From: Nemertoderma westbladi
Taxonomy: Eukaryota > Xenacoelomorpha > Nemertodermatida > Nemertodermatidae
Assembly (NCBI GenBank): GCA_032718475.1
Contig: JAUCBJ010002482.1
Span: forward strand, 1-50,504
DNA length: 50,504 bases
Direction of reading: 5' to 3'
Under the pieces are notes generated by a model, which saw nothing but the letters and a program-made list of their open reading frames with translations, was not told the origin of the DNA and did not search any database. A program made the position numbers and the translations under genes. Within the stretch, counting starts at the first letter, position 1; the number at the start of each line of letters is the position of its first letter. Below are positions 45,301 to 46,375 of this stretch, in pieces.

Positions 45301-46355
45301 AGTTTCAGTTTGGGAGGCGATGTGATAATTTACGGTTGTAAAAGGGGTTATAAACCAATAGGTTAGTACCGGTACGCAAATAGTTTCAGTTTGGGAGGCG
45401 ATGTGATAATTTACGGTTGTAAAAGGGCTTATAAACCAATAGGTTAGTACCGGTACGCAAATAGTTTCAGTTTGGGAGGCGATGTGATAATTTACGGTTG
45501 TAAAAGGGCTTATAAACCAATAGGTTAGTACCGGTACGCAAATAGTTTCAGTTTGGGAGGCGATGTGATAATTTACGGTTGTAAAAGGGGTTATAAACCA
45601 ATAGGTTAGTACCGGTACGCAAATAGTTTCAGTTTGGGAGGCGATGTGATAATTTACGGTTGTAAAAGGGGTTATAAACCAATAGGTTAGTACCGGTACG
45701 CAAATAGTTTCAGTTTGGGAGGCGATGTGATAATTTACGGTTGTAAAAGGGCTTATAAACCAATAGGTTAGTACCGGTACGCAAATAGTTTCAGTTTGGG
45801 AGGCGATGTGATAATTTACGGTTGTAAAAGGGGTTATAAACCAATAGGTTAGTACCGGTACGCAAATAGTTTCAGTTTGGGAGGCGATGTGATAATTTAC
45901 GGTTGTTAGACAATTAATATAACATATGCAATGCACCCCACCCCACCCCACCCCACACAGTGTATTACAGTGTATTACGGAGTGTATTGCAGTGTATTAC
46001 ATGTATTACAGTGTATTACATGTATTGCAGTGTATTACATATGTATTACAGTGTATTACATATGTATTACAGTGTACAGTGTATTAAGGAGTGTATTACA
46101 TAATATTATATTATTACATGATAAAACTTAGATTACGCTATTTCTAATTATACATACATCCCCACAGGGCCACGATTATCTATATCTTGTGGTAACAACG
46201 GAGAATGGAGTGGAGAGGCGGCCTTTACATGCCGCAGTATGGAGTGCGCGGTGAGATGCGACGAGAGGAAGCTCTGTATAAAGAGCGAGTACATCTGCGA
46301 TGGAGTTTACGATTGTATGGATTTATCGGACGAATCAAACTGTGTTGACGAGTAG
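1..46355 (+). CDS. Giant sushi/CCP + LDLa protein, multi-exon, N-terminus outside window
   Basis: This is the main gene of the window. Joining 1-31, 635-765, 890-1052, 8834-9313, 9627-11450, 12031-12210, 12559-12948, 13683-14858, 15189-15863, 16341-16979, 32356-33348, 33972-34571, 34934-38622, 39346-39546, 40204-40717, 41407-42675, 43018-44013, 44327-44548, 44789-45037 and 46168-46355 gives 4,869 codons plus TAG without a stop. All junctions are AG/GT. Phases match: phase 1 except after 765, 38622 and 39546, which are phase 0. I count about 52 sushi modules (four Cys, one Trp, YGC..GY pattern). The last part alternates sushi and LDLa (C..DG..DC.D.SDE) 11 times. No transmembrane segment is seen at the C-terminus, which ends in an LDLa followed by VDE and stop. 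A secreted or matrix/adhesion/recognition protein is inferred; the ligand is unknown. Exon-level entries follow. Confidence 0.88.
399..634 (+). other. Intron remainder with C24 tract before acceptor
   Basis: AT-rich intron sequence. A run of 24 C residues (599-622) serves as the pyrimidine tract just before TTATACAG. No gene is seen. Confidence 0.7.
635..765 (+). CDS. Sushi gene exon 1
   Basis: Encodes the Cys2-Cys4 part of a sushi module (VHYGCSFGMQPVG ... QWAEVKYSC) then IEEE. Acceptor TATACAG, donor GTGAGT at 766. Enters in phase 1 and leaves in phase 0. Confidence 0.85.
890..1052 (+). CDS. Sushi gene exon 2
   Basis: Encodes a short Gly/Gln/Ser linker, then the first half of a sushi module (VECIPPNLKVERG ... 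MDVGCIEG). Acceptor TTGTTATAG; donor GTAAGT at 1053, which is the first of about 147 tandem donor-bearing copies. Phase 0 in, phase 1 out. The second half of the module is supplied by the exon at 8834. Confidence 0.88.
1053..8752 (+). repeat. 7.7-kb donor-site minisatellite, 52/53-bp units, about 147 copies
   Basis: Each unit reads GTAAGTTA(A)CAGAGAC, then AAGGAAGG or AATCAAGG, then TACAAAGATTGATGTGG and GATGTGTTGAAG. The second half is a copy of the last ~30 bases of the preceding exon (KIDVGCVE for KMDVGCIE), so each unit recreates the exon end and its donor. Unit lengths of 53 and 52 often alternate, giving a 105-bp (35-codon) higher-order dimer. Many units are GAAG|GTAAGT; others carry GAAGATAAG or GAAGATACG, with the +1 G changed to A. 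The array occupies almost the whole of intron 2. The copy number is estimated from the length. Confidence 0.95.
8765..8800 (+). other. Diverged exon-2-end copy at the distal edge of the array
   Basis: AGGTGCGAAGGTGGATGCGG and the following GATGTTAATACAG resemble the true end of exon 2 (AGGTGCGAAGATGGATGTGG) more than the array consensus, which has AGGTACAAAGATTGATGTGG. It lacks the GTAAGT donor. Confidence 0.6.
8834..9313 (+). CDS. Sushi gene exon 3
   Basis: Completes the module opened by exon 2 (VTETVCTEDGTWSPVDYTC), encodes one full module (CNSPPPDAPNN ... LEC) and opens another (CGRAPDPPAHGV ... LNYGCEDGFSVTG). Acceptor TTTTTTAG, weak donor GTATTA. Phase 1 both sides. Confidence 0.9.
9314..9626 (+). 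other. Intron 3
   Basis: AT-rich. It holds a short CCGGAATCCGGAAATCCGGA run near 9543-9566. No gene is seen. Confidence 0.75.
9627..11450 (+). CDS. Sushi gene exon 4, with acidic insert and RRRR site
   Basis: A large exon of about seven sushi modules, partial at both ends. In the module that starts CRKLPTLPIHGV, the loop between Cys1 and Cys2 is expanded by about 200 residues (nt ~10190-10820) rich in E, S, K and N. The insert ends in KIRRRRQIG (RRRR at 10778-10789), a furin-type consensus, after which the module resumes at VMGCDSGYK. The insert has several N-x-S/T sequons. Acceptor ATTGCAG, donor GTGAGA. Phase 1 both sides. Confidence 0.92.
11451..12030 (+). other. Intron 4
   Basis: Contains a short decayed non-LTR retrotransposon 3' fragment (annotated separately). 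The rest is AT-rich without recognisable features. Confidence 0.75.
11690..11960 (+). mobile_element. Decayed LINE C-terminal fragment
   Basis: The + frame from 11782 reads LLWQPPCWNKHEQTWM then a TFL.RL.KDT pattern. This matches the C-terminal tail of the minus-strand LINE at 25901-27281, which has LVLWQPHGVNKHGGQP and TFLRRILKDTGL. The spacing to the following ELR/DLA and W residues is also shared. It is a 5'-truncated relic with no RT domain left. Boundaries are approximate. Confidence 0.55.
12031..12210 (+). CDS. Sushi gene exon 5
   Basis: Completes one module (STRCEANGLWEPSTIDIDC) and starts the next (CINPPAPKVHAS ... AKYSCDKG). Acceptor TATCACTAG, donor GTGTGT at 12211. Phase 1 both sides. 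An array carrying a copy of its last bases follows at once. Confidence 0.88.
12216..12430 (+). repeat. 41-bp minisatellite at start of intron 5, about 5 copies
   Basis: The unit is TATTTTAGTGCGACAATG followed by TATTTTAATGCGCTAACC and TTTGG. The GTGCGACAATGTATTTT part resembles the exon-intron junction it abuts (TTGCGACAAAG|GTGTGTATTTT). The repeat copies have lost the good donor. Confidence 0.8.
12559..12948 (+). CDS. Sushi gene exon 6
   Basis: Module end (NVTCLKDGVWGPDPDYRC), a full divergent module starting CDPRDTSKAIGD, and the start of CGRPPWPPGRGV ... SYGCERGFIG. Acceptor TTATGCAG, donor GTACCT. Phase 1 both sides. Confidence 0.9.
12949..13682 (+). other. Intron 6
   Basis: A 734-bp, very AT-rich intron. 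I see no gene, array or clear repeat. Confidence 0.75.
13683..14858 (+). CDS. Sushi gene exon 7, with acidic insert, RKKR site and 20-residue triplication
   Basis: About three sushi modules, then a module beginning CRVPVPMPPVLL whose Cys1-Cys2 loop is expanded by about 200 residues rich in S, D, E and N. The insert contains KSRKKRSDN (RKKR at 14627-14638) and then three in-frame 60-bp repeats, consensus DNDAETETDNNAIEIEPLST, at 14641-14820. The module resumes with LQYYCPENFNLI. Acceptor TTATTCAG, donor GTAAGT. Phase 1 both sides. Confidence 0.9.
14641..14820 (+). repeat. Three 60-bp in-frame coding repeats
   Basis: Tandem units begin GACAATGATGCTGAAAC and end CCATTATCCACA. They encode 20 residues each, directly after the RKKR site. 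Copies 2 and 3 are the most alike. Confidence 0.9.
14859..15188 (+). other. Intron 7
   Basis: AT-rich intron ending in TTTATTCCAG. No other feature is seen. Confidence 0.75.
15189..15863 (+). CDS. Sushi gene exon 8
   Basis: Finishes the insert-bearing module (RRTCTTKGSWDSHRDVMC), then CGLPPQPSLRGS, CSKPPRPPIYGV and the start of CKRLPAPIQ ... SYTCREGYLLTPG. Acceptor TTCCAG, donor GTAACT. Phase 1 both sides. Confidence 0.9.
15864..16340 (+). other. Intron 8
   Basis: AT-rich, with no gene or repeat recognised. Confidence 0.75.
16341..16979 (+). CDS. Sushi gene exon 9
   Basis: Module end (LSYTCDGNGKWHSNGKYFC), two full modules (CPLPPAPPSNGV; CPTPVVHKPHMV) and the start of CPTIDFRGIILHG ... LGCPVGHKFEG. 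Acceptor TTTTCCAG, donor GTGAGT at 16980. The next exon that completes this module is 15.4 kb away at 32356. Confidence 0.9.
16980..17291 (+). other. Start of intron 9 and 3' flank of MTRES1-like gene
   Basis: AT-rich. TTTATT at about 17249 is an AATAAA polyadenylation signal on the minus strand, about 40 bases past the stop of the minus-strand gene at 17292. Confidence 0.6.
17292..18011 (-). CDS. MTRES1: MTRES1-like mitochondrial RNA-binding protein, intronless, nested
   Basis: A 239-residue ORF. The N-terminal ~75 residues are basic and hydroxylated with few acids, as in a mitochondrial presequence. An acidic Asp-rich linker follows (about residues 92-130). The C-terminal part (about 135-215: SVLRTVSSPGTRVDGVFAKA, then KGRVIYNRRVLTKSGQRL and EGDVVDLYV) has the S4-like fold pattern of C6orf203/MTRES1, the mitochondrial transcription rescue factor that binds mitoribosomal or nascent RNA. 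The length matches the human protein (about 240). A 51-bp tandem duplication in the presequence repeats a 17-residue segment. The gene lies antisense within intron 9 of the sushi gene. The assignment rests on domain order and motif pattern; another S4-domain protein is possible. Confidence 0.72.
   Translation of the reverse strand: MAWVNYFINRLPIPPLRASHQPPKFLSTNTTQLHPKSFYTKVPSTNTTQLHPKSFYTKVPITPLSVVFPHLFAPVSIQSLRRYKRTKPSESEDDDDTEYVSIDEFLSETGNVDHVDVDNDDVDDDNIKDSIPRGSVLRTVSSPGTRVDGVFAKAMGISRESVGKEILKGRVIYNRRVLTKSGQRLKEGDVVDLYVNKDTDKNTVTLRRLTVKEISENRKGNLNITVIRQKSLTVNKSEL
17830..17934 (-). repeat. 51-bp in-frame duplication in MTRES1-like presequence
   Basis: Two tandem copies of a 51-bp unit encode STNTTQLHPKSFYTKVP twice. 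The duplication is in frame and near-identical, so it is recent. Confidence 0.85.
18012..18544. other. Spacer between two minus-strand nested genes
   Basis: AT-rich spacer holding the 5' flank of the MTRES1-like gene and a 35-bp tandem repeat (18330-18472). No convincing coding sequence is present. Confidence 0.65.
18330..18472. repeat. 35-bp minisatellite, about 4 copies
   Basis: The unit contains GCACCAAAAAATAATATAG followed by TAATAATT(G/T)ACAACCT. It lies just downstream of the C11orf54-like stop on the minus strand. Confidence 0.85.
18545..19555 (-). CDS. C11orf54: C11orf54 (PTD012/DUF1907) homologue, intronless, nested
   Basis: A 336-residue protein close to the human 315-residue ester hydrolase/zinc protein C11orf54. 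It keeps the family metal-binding cluster near residues 280-301 (EHTHCHS ... GGHYHGD), the GGLLIGAGAGPN segment, and the family C-terminus YRIDRPSVSHSVGRD. The start MELENC is the first ATG in frame and begins just before the conserved N-terminus. The family is nuclear/cytosolic with esterase activity on model substrates; its physiological substrate is uncertain. It is a single exon, although the vertebrate gene has several introns. It lies antisense inside intron 9 of the sushi gene, head-away from ZnT5. Confidence 0.92.
   Translation of the reverse strand: MELENCGDGLIKFNMPVETYQLTVPALQEIANVLEQSLISNYGCVSVSVVPCPDLSVPPWGLASAGICGRPRIVDVGGPPNLVPVVDLTKDYNLERIAESAELPGGLLIGAGAGPNKRTGVNCELMVNVRARGGHQTFRNESRVARTLEPRTQLSDRWMILEKLQESYNTTDCSLLVNMLLSDGEPGEVLRVSVSERTGSVSSFPTAIRLALADHYSTRAVALGGVFVMRSGVARIHVMPPSFSQTPLTSDPQVNDWLEFFSLPAPIVCYSEFVSYDPGLDLRVEHTHCHSVNPPSGGGHYHGDETEDVVYEGYFVPADWLYRIDRPSVSHSVGRD
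20175..20293. repeat. Hairpin (foldback) element, about 119 bp
   Basis: The ends AGAAACACCCAAAA and TTTTGGGTGTTTCT are inverted repeats, and GTACCCAAA pairs with TTTGGGTAC further in. The centre holds ACCCAAAAG ... CTTTTGGGT. The overall form is a small MITE-like palindrome. Confidence 0.75.
20441..20576 (-). mobile_element. SINE copy 1 (tail part only)
   Basis: Shares about 135 bp with 24737-24872 and 31937-32071, beginning GTTTGGATCATACTATC and ending ATGTTTGTGCGA. It differs at a few sites (AGCCC, CCGTCT, TGGCAA). It lacks the tRNA-like head, so it is 5'-truncated if read on the minus strand. Confidence 0.8.
20831..21343. mobile_element. Foldback element with ~75-bp inverted ends and GAC microsatellite
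   Basis: The left arm (20831-20912) and right arm (21269-21343) are inverted copies. They share GCCTTAGCGAATTGACACTG and TCAATTTATGCAAATAGT with their reverse complements. The right arm is preceded by an ~70-bp (GAC)n run with AAC interruptions (21204-21268). Two CCCTCTAGCGG motifs lie inside. There is no coding capacity, so it is probably a non-autonomous DNA transposon. Confidence 0.78.
21875..24052 (+). CDS. SLC30A5: Zinc transporter ZnT5 homologue, intronless, nested
   Basis: A 725-residue cation diffusion facilitator of the long ZnT5 type (human 765). The N-terminal half is the extra multi-pass ZnT5 region (LLWLLGLTLCGPLRSLLVF; LVGVSDHKGGLFLL). The C-terminal half is the CDF core (IFYFLCINLAFTFVELLYG; LTNSLGLISDGFHMLFDC). 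The zinc-site pairs are His440/Asp444 (HMLFD) and His559/Asp563 (HVLAD). A His/Gly loop lies at about 531-548, shorter than in human. In animals ZnT5 pairs with ZnT6 in the early secretory pathway and supplies Zn to secreted enzymes. The ATG at 21875 is the first in frame and fits the family N-terminus. The vertebrate gene is intron-rich; this copy has none. It lies in intron 9 of the sushi gene, same strand. Confidence 0.96.
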   Translation: MDSLPKTAMGAVTPSSMSAPTHFIALLWLGKFLTAVGVYLAYDSLKAIHLVQFLFIAKLASTAFMLILQKPLSGRRLSVRQWLSVLRHSAAHVAIQLLWLLGLTLCGPLRSLLVFFQPDIVVITAIAICFGTGKPTPSKSRGVILMVIAVVTLTLLDVDNPMPVPDHPEGFPHTSSVTHAIFYIISLVGVSDHKGGLFLLILAVLCNVAVRSVGRRLAVDIGGGKRLYVISSLLSTLMLLPWAVYSFIVHPIRTEWTSLVVPLALISTILFVLDFYIETYASSKVSELSAGRAIHLAVISSALLLAAVWTHPFTVQLSQTVSPVGMATEDHALTTGVWVSAALLATASFVLTAPNPRGSRGSFVGYTPEGQPLFVFAERTLRDTGQSLMAFARHTLRQILEERDSRWIFYFLCINLAFTFVELLYGTLTNSLGLISDGFHMLFDCTALVMGLVAAVISRWPPSQLFPYGYGRIEVLSGFINGLFLTVVALVVFVESIDRFVDPPEVSTDKLLAVSVAGLLVNLIGILAFQSSHGHSHGGGGSHGHSHGDSTNMRGVFLHVLADTLGSVGVIISSLLIQYFGWLIADPVCSIFIAIMIFLSVIPLLKESVSILMLRTPIGCESQLQEGLSKLLTLEGVLSYSEQHFWQHSSSVLLGMIHVQVSPSANEQKVVQQVGSVFRDRGITNLVVQVEKESFFQHRTGLSASQNQISDIHNDLHKFKQFTFY
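24203..24208 (+). terminator. Likely polyadenylation signal of ZnT5
   Basis: AATAAA lies 151 bases after the ZnT5 stop and is followed by a short A-run and T-rich sequence. Confidence 0.55.
24737..24957 (-). mobile_element. SINE copy 2, with tRNA-derived head
   Basis: The tail (24737-24872) is shared with the other two copies. On the minus strand the preceding part (24957 to 24876) looks like a tRNA: GTAGTGTAATGGATATCGCG resembles the A-box/D-arm region, GTTGTAAACCAGAGGTCG matches an anticodon arm of tRNA-Thr(TGT) type, and GTGGGTTCCAATC resembles a B box. This is a tRNA-derived SINE in minus orientation and the only copy here with its head. Confidence 0.75.
25100..25900 (+). repeat. 50-bp satellite, left block, about 16 copies
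   Basis: Unit: AATAGTAGTAGAGGCATTCA, ATGTGTGTGTCTGGACTAAC, AACGCTCACC. A few copies carry an extra TG. The block is interrupted at 25900 by the LINE insertion and continues at 27291. Confidence 0.95.
25892..25900 (+). repeat. Left target-site duplication of LINE
   Basis: ACAACGCAC, repeated at 27282-27290 on the other side of the LINE. It is a one-base variant of the satellite sequence (AACGCTCACC). Confidence 0.7.
25901..27281 (-). mobile_element. 5'-truncated, frameshifted non-LTR retrotransposon (RT domain and C-terminus)
   Basis: Minus-strand sequence starts abruptly inside a reverse transcriptase domain: RGISLISIAAKLYNRIL; GFRKGRGT; AVIFVDFFKAFDSV; VLQGDTLAPFLF; the catalytic motif is FADD near 26711-26725. 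The frame breaks near 26365-26385 (stop after VEQQ), then resumes in another frame with VVPVLLYGSPCWALT and a C-terminal tail. The 3' end on the minus strand is a short (TAG)n tail. With the 9-bp duplications this is a dead LINE copy that landed in the 50-bp satellite. Clade not determined; the tail recalls RTE/CR1-like elements. Confidence 0.88.
27282..27290 (+). repeat. Right target-site duplication of LINE
   Basis: ACAACGCAC, matching 25892-25900. Confidence 0.7.
27291..29601 (+). repeat. 50-bp satellite, right block, about 46 copies
   Basis: Same unit as the left block. GAAGCAT and GAGGCAT variants are interspersed. One copy carries a 3-base insertion near 28812 and one carries TATGG for TCTGG near 29327. 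There is no coding sense. Confidence 0.95.
29602..30132 (+). other. 5' flank of LAP3
   Basis: AT-rich sequence between the satellite and the LAP3 ATG. It presumably contains the LAP3 promoter and 5' UTR. No other feature is identified. Confidence 0.6.
30133..31686 (+). CDS. LAP3: Leucine aminopeptidase LAP3 (M17), intronless, nested
   Basis: 517 residues from ATG 30133; human LAP3 is 519. The upstream in-frame extension uses no ATG, so this start is preferred. The first ~30 residues are basic with Ser/Thr (MHRILQNLRPSITSRDKHRT), a possible mitochondrial leader. M17 hallmarks are GKGVTFDSGGLSIKP (Lys279), MRGDMGGAAAV and NTDAEGRL (359-366), with the ending MTGRPTRTLVQYL. It is predicted to be a two-zinc hexameric enzyme that removes N-terminal Leu and other residues in peptide turnover. 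A Glu/Asp/Arg-rich insert (about 95-118) precedes the catalytic domain. It has no introns, unlike vertebrate LAP3, and lies in intron 9 of the sushi gene on the same strand. Confidence 0.95.
   Translation: MHRILQNLRPSITSRDKHRTYSTEHRRSGLVLGVYGKTFTPEAEQFNWQHGGLLHKVLGNSEPLKVGGTMVLHGVGEHTATCLVGLGERREVPNNDRDPSNEEVPNDEREGRDEAADNIRRGVAAGCRALQTLKIPDISIDPCGRPQAAAEGGYLGTFSYDGLKAEAKRRVRVNLVGLGADGGGWEVGRVYATAQNLARELAETPANLLTPSGFADRTLTELQGLPEVEVLVRDREWIAAERMGAFLSVSQGSVEPPVFLEVRYTGGAAQQPPLVLVGKGVTFDSGGLSIKPANSMPPMRGDMGGAAAVVAAVSAVARLHGHINVVALVPLTENMISGSATRPSDVVTARNGLTIQVDNTDAEGRLILADALSYSATYQPRAVLDVATLTGAMSVALGEGAAGVFSRSRSLWEQLETAGYRTGDRLWRFPLYKLYEEQVSESRLADVNNVTTSPGAGACTAAAFLGKFVETDNWAHIDIAGVMESKGGEYQVKGMTGRPTRTLVQYLMNQAEIGGDN
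31737..31742 (+). terminator. Likely polyadenylation signal of LAP3
   Basis: AATAAA lies 50 bases after the stop codon. Confidence 0.5.
31937..32071 (-). mobile_element. SINE copy 3 (tail part only)
   Basis: Near-identical to the tail of copy 2 over about 135 bp. The tRNA-like head is absent, so it is 5'-truncated. It has the same orientation as the other two copies. Confidence 0.8.
32356..33348 (+). CDS. Sushi gene exon 10, with acidic insert and RRRR site
   Basis: Begins FTDATINLRCLSDSQWNMAP, which completes the module left open by exon 9 (CPVGHKFEG) and so links the two sides of the 15.4-kb intron. The next module (CKDPPIAPEHG) has a Cys1-Cys2 insert of about 120 residues containing VRRRRSTD (RRRR at 32556-32567) and then an acidic E/D/V-rich stretch. 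It resumes at VSYACDPGYQIAG. Then come CEALKPPPRNGA and the start of another module. Acceptor TTACAG, donor GTACGT. Phase 1 both sides. Confidence 0.9.
33349..33971 (+). other. Intron 10
   Basis: AT-rich intron. No gene or repeat array is seen. Confidence 0.75.
33972..34571 (+). CDS. Sushi gene exon 11
   Basis: Module end (VVCTGMGVWAPPSVYFKC), two full modules (CPSAPEPPPHGI; CPAPPQPVGNVR) and the start of CSAQLPNPPPGGHVV ... YGCVDGYKMQG. Acceptor TTTCCAG, donor GTAAGG. Phase 1 both sides. Confidence 0.9.
34572..34933 (+). other. Intron 11
   Basis: Contains a C-rich stretch (34670-34705). Nothing else is recognised. Confidence 0.75.
34934..38622 (+). CDS. Sushi gene exon 12 (3.7-kb exon)
   Basis: A very large exon with about 13 full sushi modules, the first LDLa (YECATNCGIDSCVPANRVC ... 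GSDEASC) and the start of the next sushi (CKVPWPVAQTKHS). Two adjacent modules (about 35955-36525; IGYFRGHN and VGWFYDP in place of the usual HG) and the following two (CKNPDLSSS; CDSPPAPPDNA) are long and divergent, with inserted loops. Acceptor GATTACAG, donor GTAAGT. Phase 1 in, phase 0 out. Confidence 0.92.
38623..39345 (+). other. Intron 12
   Basis: AT-rich, ending TTTCCACAG. No gene is seen. Confidence 0.75.
39346..39546 (+). CDS. Sushi gene exon 13
   Basis: Completes a sushi module (LVYTCESGFLVSG ... PQYMC) and opens LDLa 2 (DCAIECDEDNHKQC ... DIDRVCNG). The LDLa is split by a phase 0 intron before KRECLDGADELHC. Donor GTAAGT at 39547. Confidence 0.9.
39556..40153 (+). repeat. 27-bp minisatellite at start of intron 13, about 22 copies
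   Basis: Unit TGTAGAACATATGTAAATCT plus ACGGTTG. It begins 10 bases after the donor. The 27-bp period leaves long open frames on both strands, which I consider non-coding. Confidence 0.93.
40204..40717 (+). CDS. Sushi gene exon 14
   Basis: End of LDLa 2, sushi (CPQPPPGSVVLNG ... RYIC), LDLa 3 (ECSFKCRNGDC ... SLDETYC) and the first part of the next sushi (CTRPGGVNIPHSV). Acceptor TTCCTATAG, donor GTTAGT. Phase 0 in, phase 1 out. Confidence 0.9.
40718..41406 (+). other. Intron 14, with ~20-bp repeats near its 3' end
   Basis: Mostly AT-rich. At 41217-41325 there are five or six imperfect copies of a unit like ATAAAGCTGTATGGGCGG. A CTCTAGCGGCAGGCAGG motif at about 40811 resembles one in the foldback element near 20930. 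Confidence 0.7.
41407..42675 (+). CDS. Sushi gene exon 15
   Basis: Alternating sushi and LDLa: sushi end, LDLa 4, CGSIPEVYV sushi, LDLa 5, CKAIPSLNI sushi, LDLa 6, CGSPPGDYV sushi, start of LDLa 7 (YCAMRCANQRC ... KICDG). Acceptor AATAACAG, donor GTGAGT. Phase 1 both sides. Confidence 0.92.
42676..43017 (+). other. Intron 15
   Basis: AT-rich, no feature seen beyond the splice sites. Confidence 0.75.
43018..44013 (+). CDS. Sushi gene exon 16
   Basis: End of LDLa 7 (FCDDESDESSC), sushi CPEPPYVPIRNAV, LDLa 8, sushi CRKPERVETKHSV, LDLa 9, and most of sushi CPSLPRVDISNSF. Acceptor CATCTAG, donor GTAAAA. Phase 1 both sides. Confidence 0.92.
44014..44326 (+). other. Intron 16
   Basis: AT-rich, no feature seen beyond the splice sites. 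Confidence 0.75.
44327..44548 (+). CDS. Sushi gene exon 17
   Basis: Sushi end (QWEGRPKFVC), LDLa 10 (RCALKCDNLCVGMEFIC ... NREDEIYC) and the start of sushi CLGLPEPPQFAKV. Acceptor CCACACAG, donor GTAAGA. Phase 1 both sides. Confidence 0.9.
44555..44720 (+). repeat. ~15-bp repeats at start of intron 17
   Basis: About ten imperfect copies of GATGGGACAGTGCGA, starting within about 6 bases of the donor. Confidence 0.8.
44789..45037 (+). CDS. Sushi gene exon 18
   Basis: Sushi end (HVARYGCVNGYGP ... FFEC) and the first half of sushi CPRPPLLDVAHAV ... IIYGCKRGYKPIG. Acceptor TTTACAG, donor GTTAGT at 45038. The last ~60 bases are the template for the array that follows. Confidence 0.9.
45038..45907 (+). 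repeat. Donor-site minisatellite, 81-bp unit, 11 copies
   Basis: Each unit has GTTAGTACCGGTACGC and then a copy of the end of exon 18 (AAATAGTTTCAGTTTGGGAG through AAACCAATAG). The donor GTTAGT recurs at 45038, 45119, 45200 and so on every 81 bases to 45848. The last unit is partial. Some copies read GGGCTTATAAA for GGGGTTATAAA. Each unit contains an in-frame stop straight after its donor (GTTAG), so read-through would truncate the protein. Confidence 0.95.
45938..46100 (+). repeat. CCCCA run and TGTATTACAG-type repeats in intron 18
   Basis: A short CCCCA repeat (45935-45957) is followed by about fifteen imperfect TGTATTACAG/TGTATTACAT units up to about 46100, upstream of the acceptor at 46167. 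Confidence 0.8.
46168..46355 (+). CDS. Sushi gene terminal exon 19
   Basis: Completes the last sushi (RLSISCGNNGEWSGEAAFTC) and encodes LDLa 11 (ECAVRCDERKLCIKSEYIC ... LSDESNC), then VDE and TAG at 46353. Acceptor TCCCCACAG. No membrane anchor or GPI-type tail follows. Confidence 0.9.
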
Positions 46356-46375
46356 GGGTTCTAGAAAACTGTTGG

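Noticed and set aside
45115-45951. 278-codon minus-strand open frame over the 81-bp array
   Set aside because: The period is a multiple of 3. The strand is opposite to the real exon from which the unit was copied.
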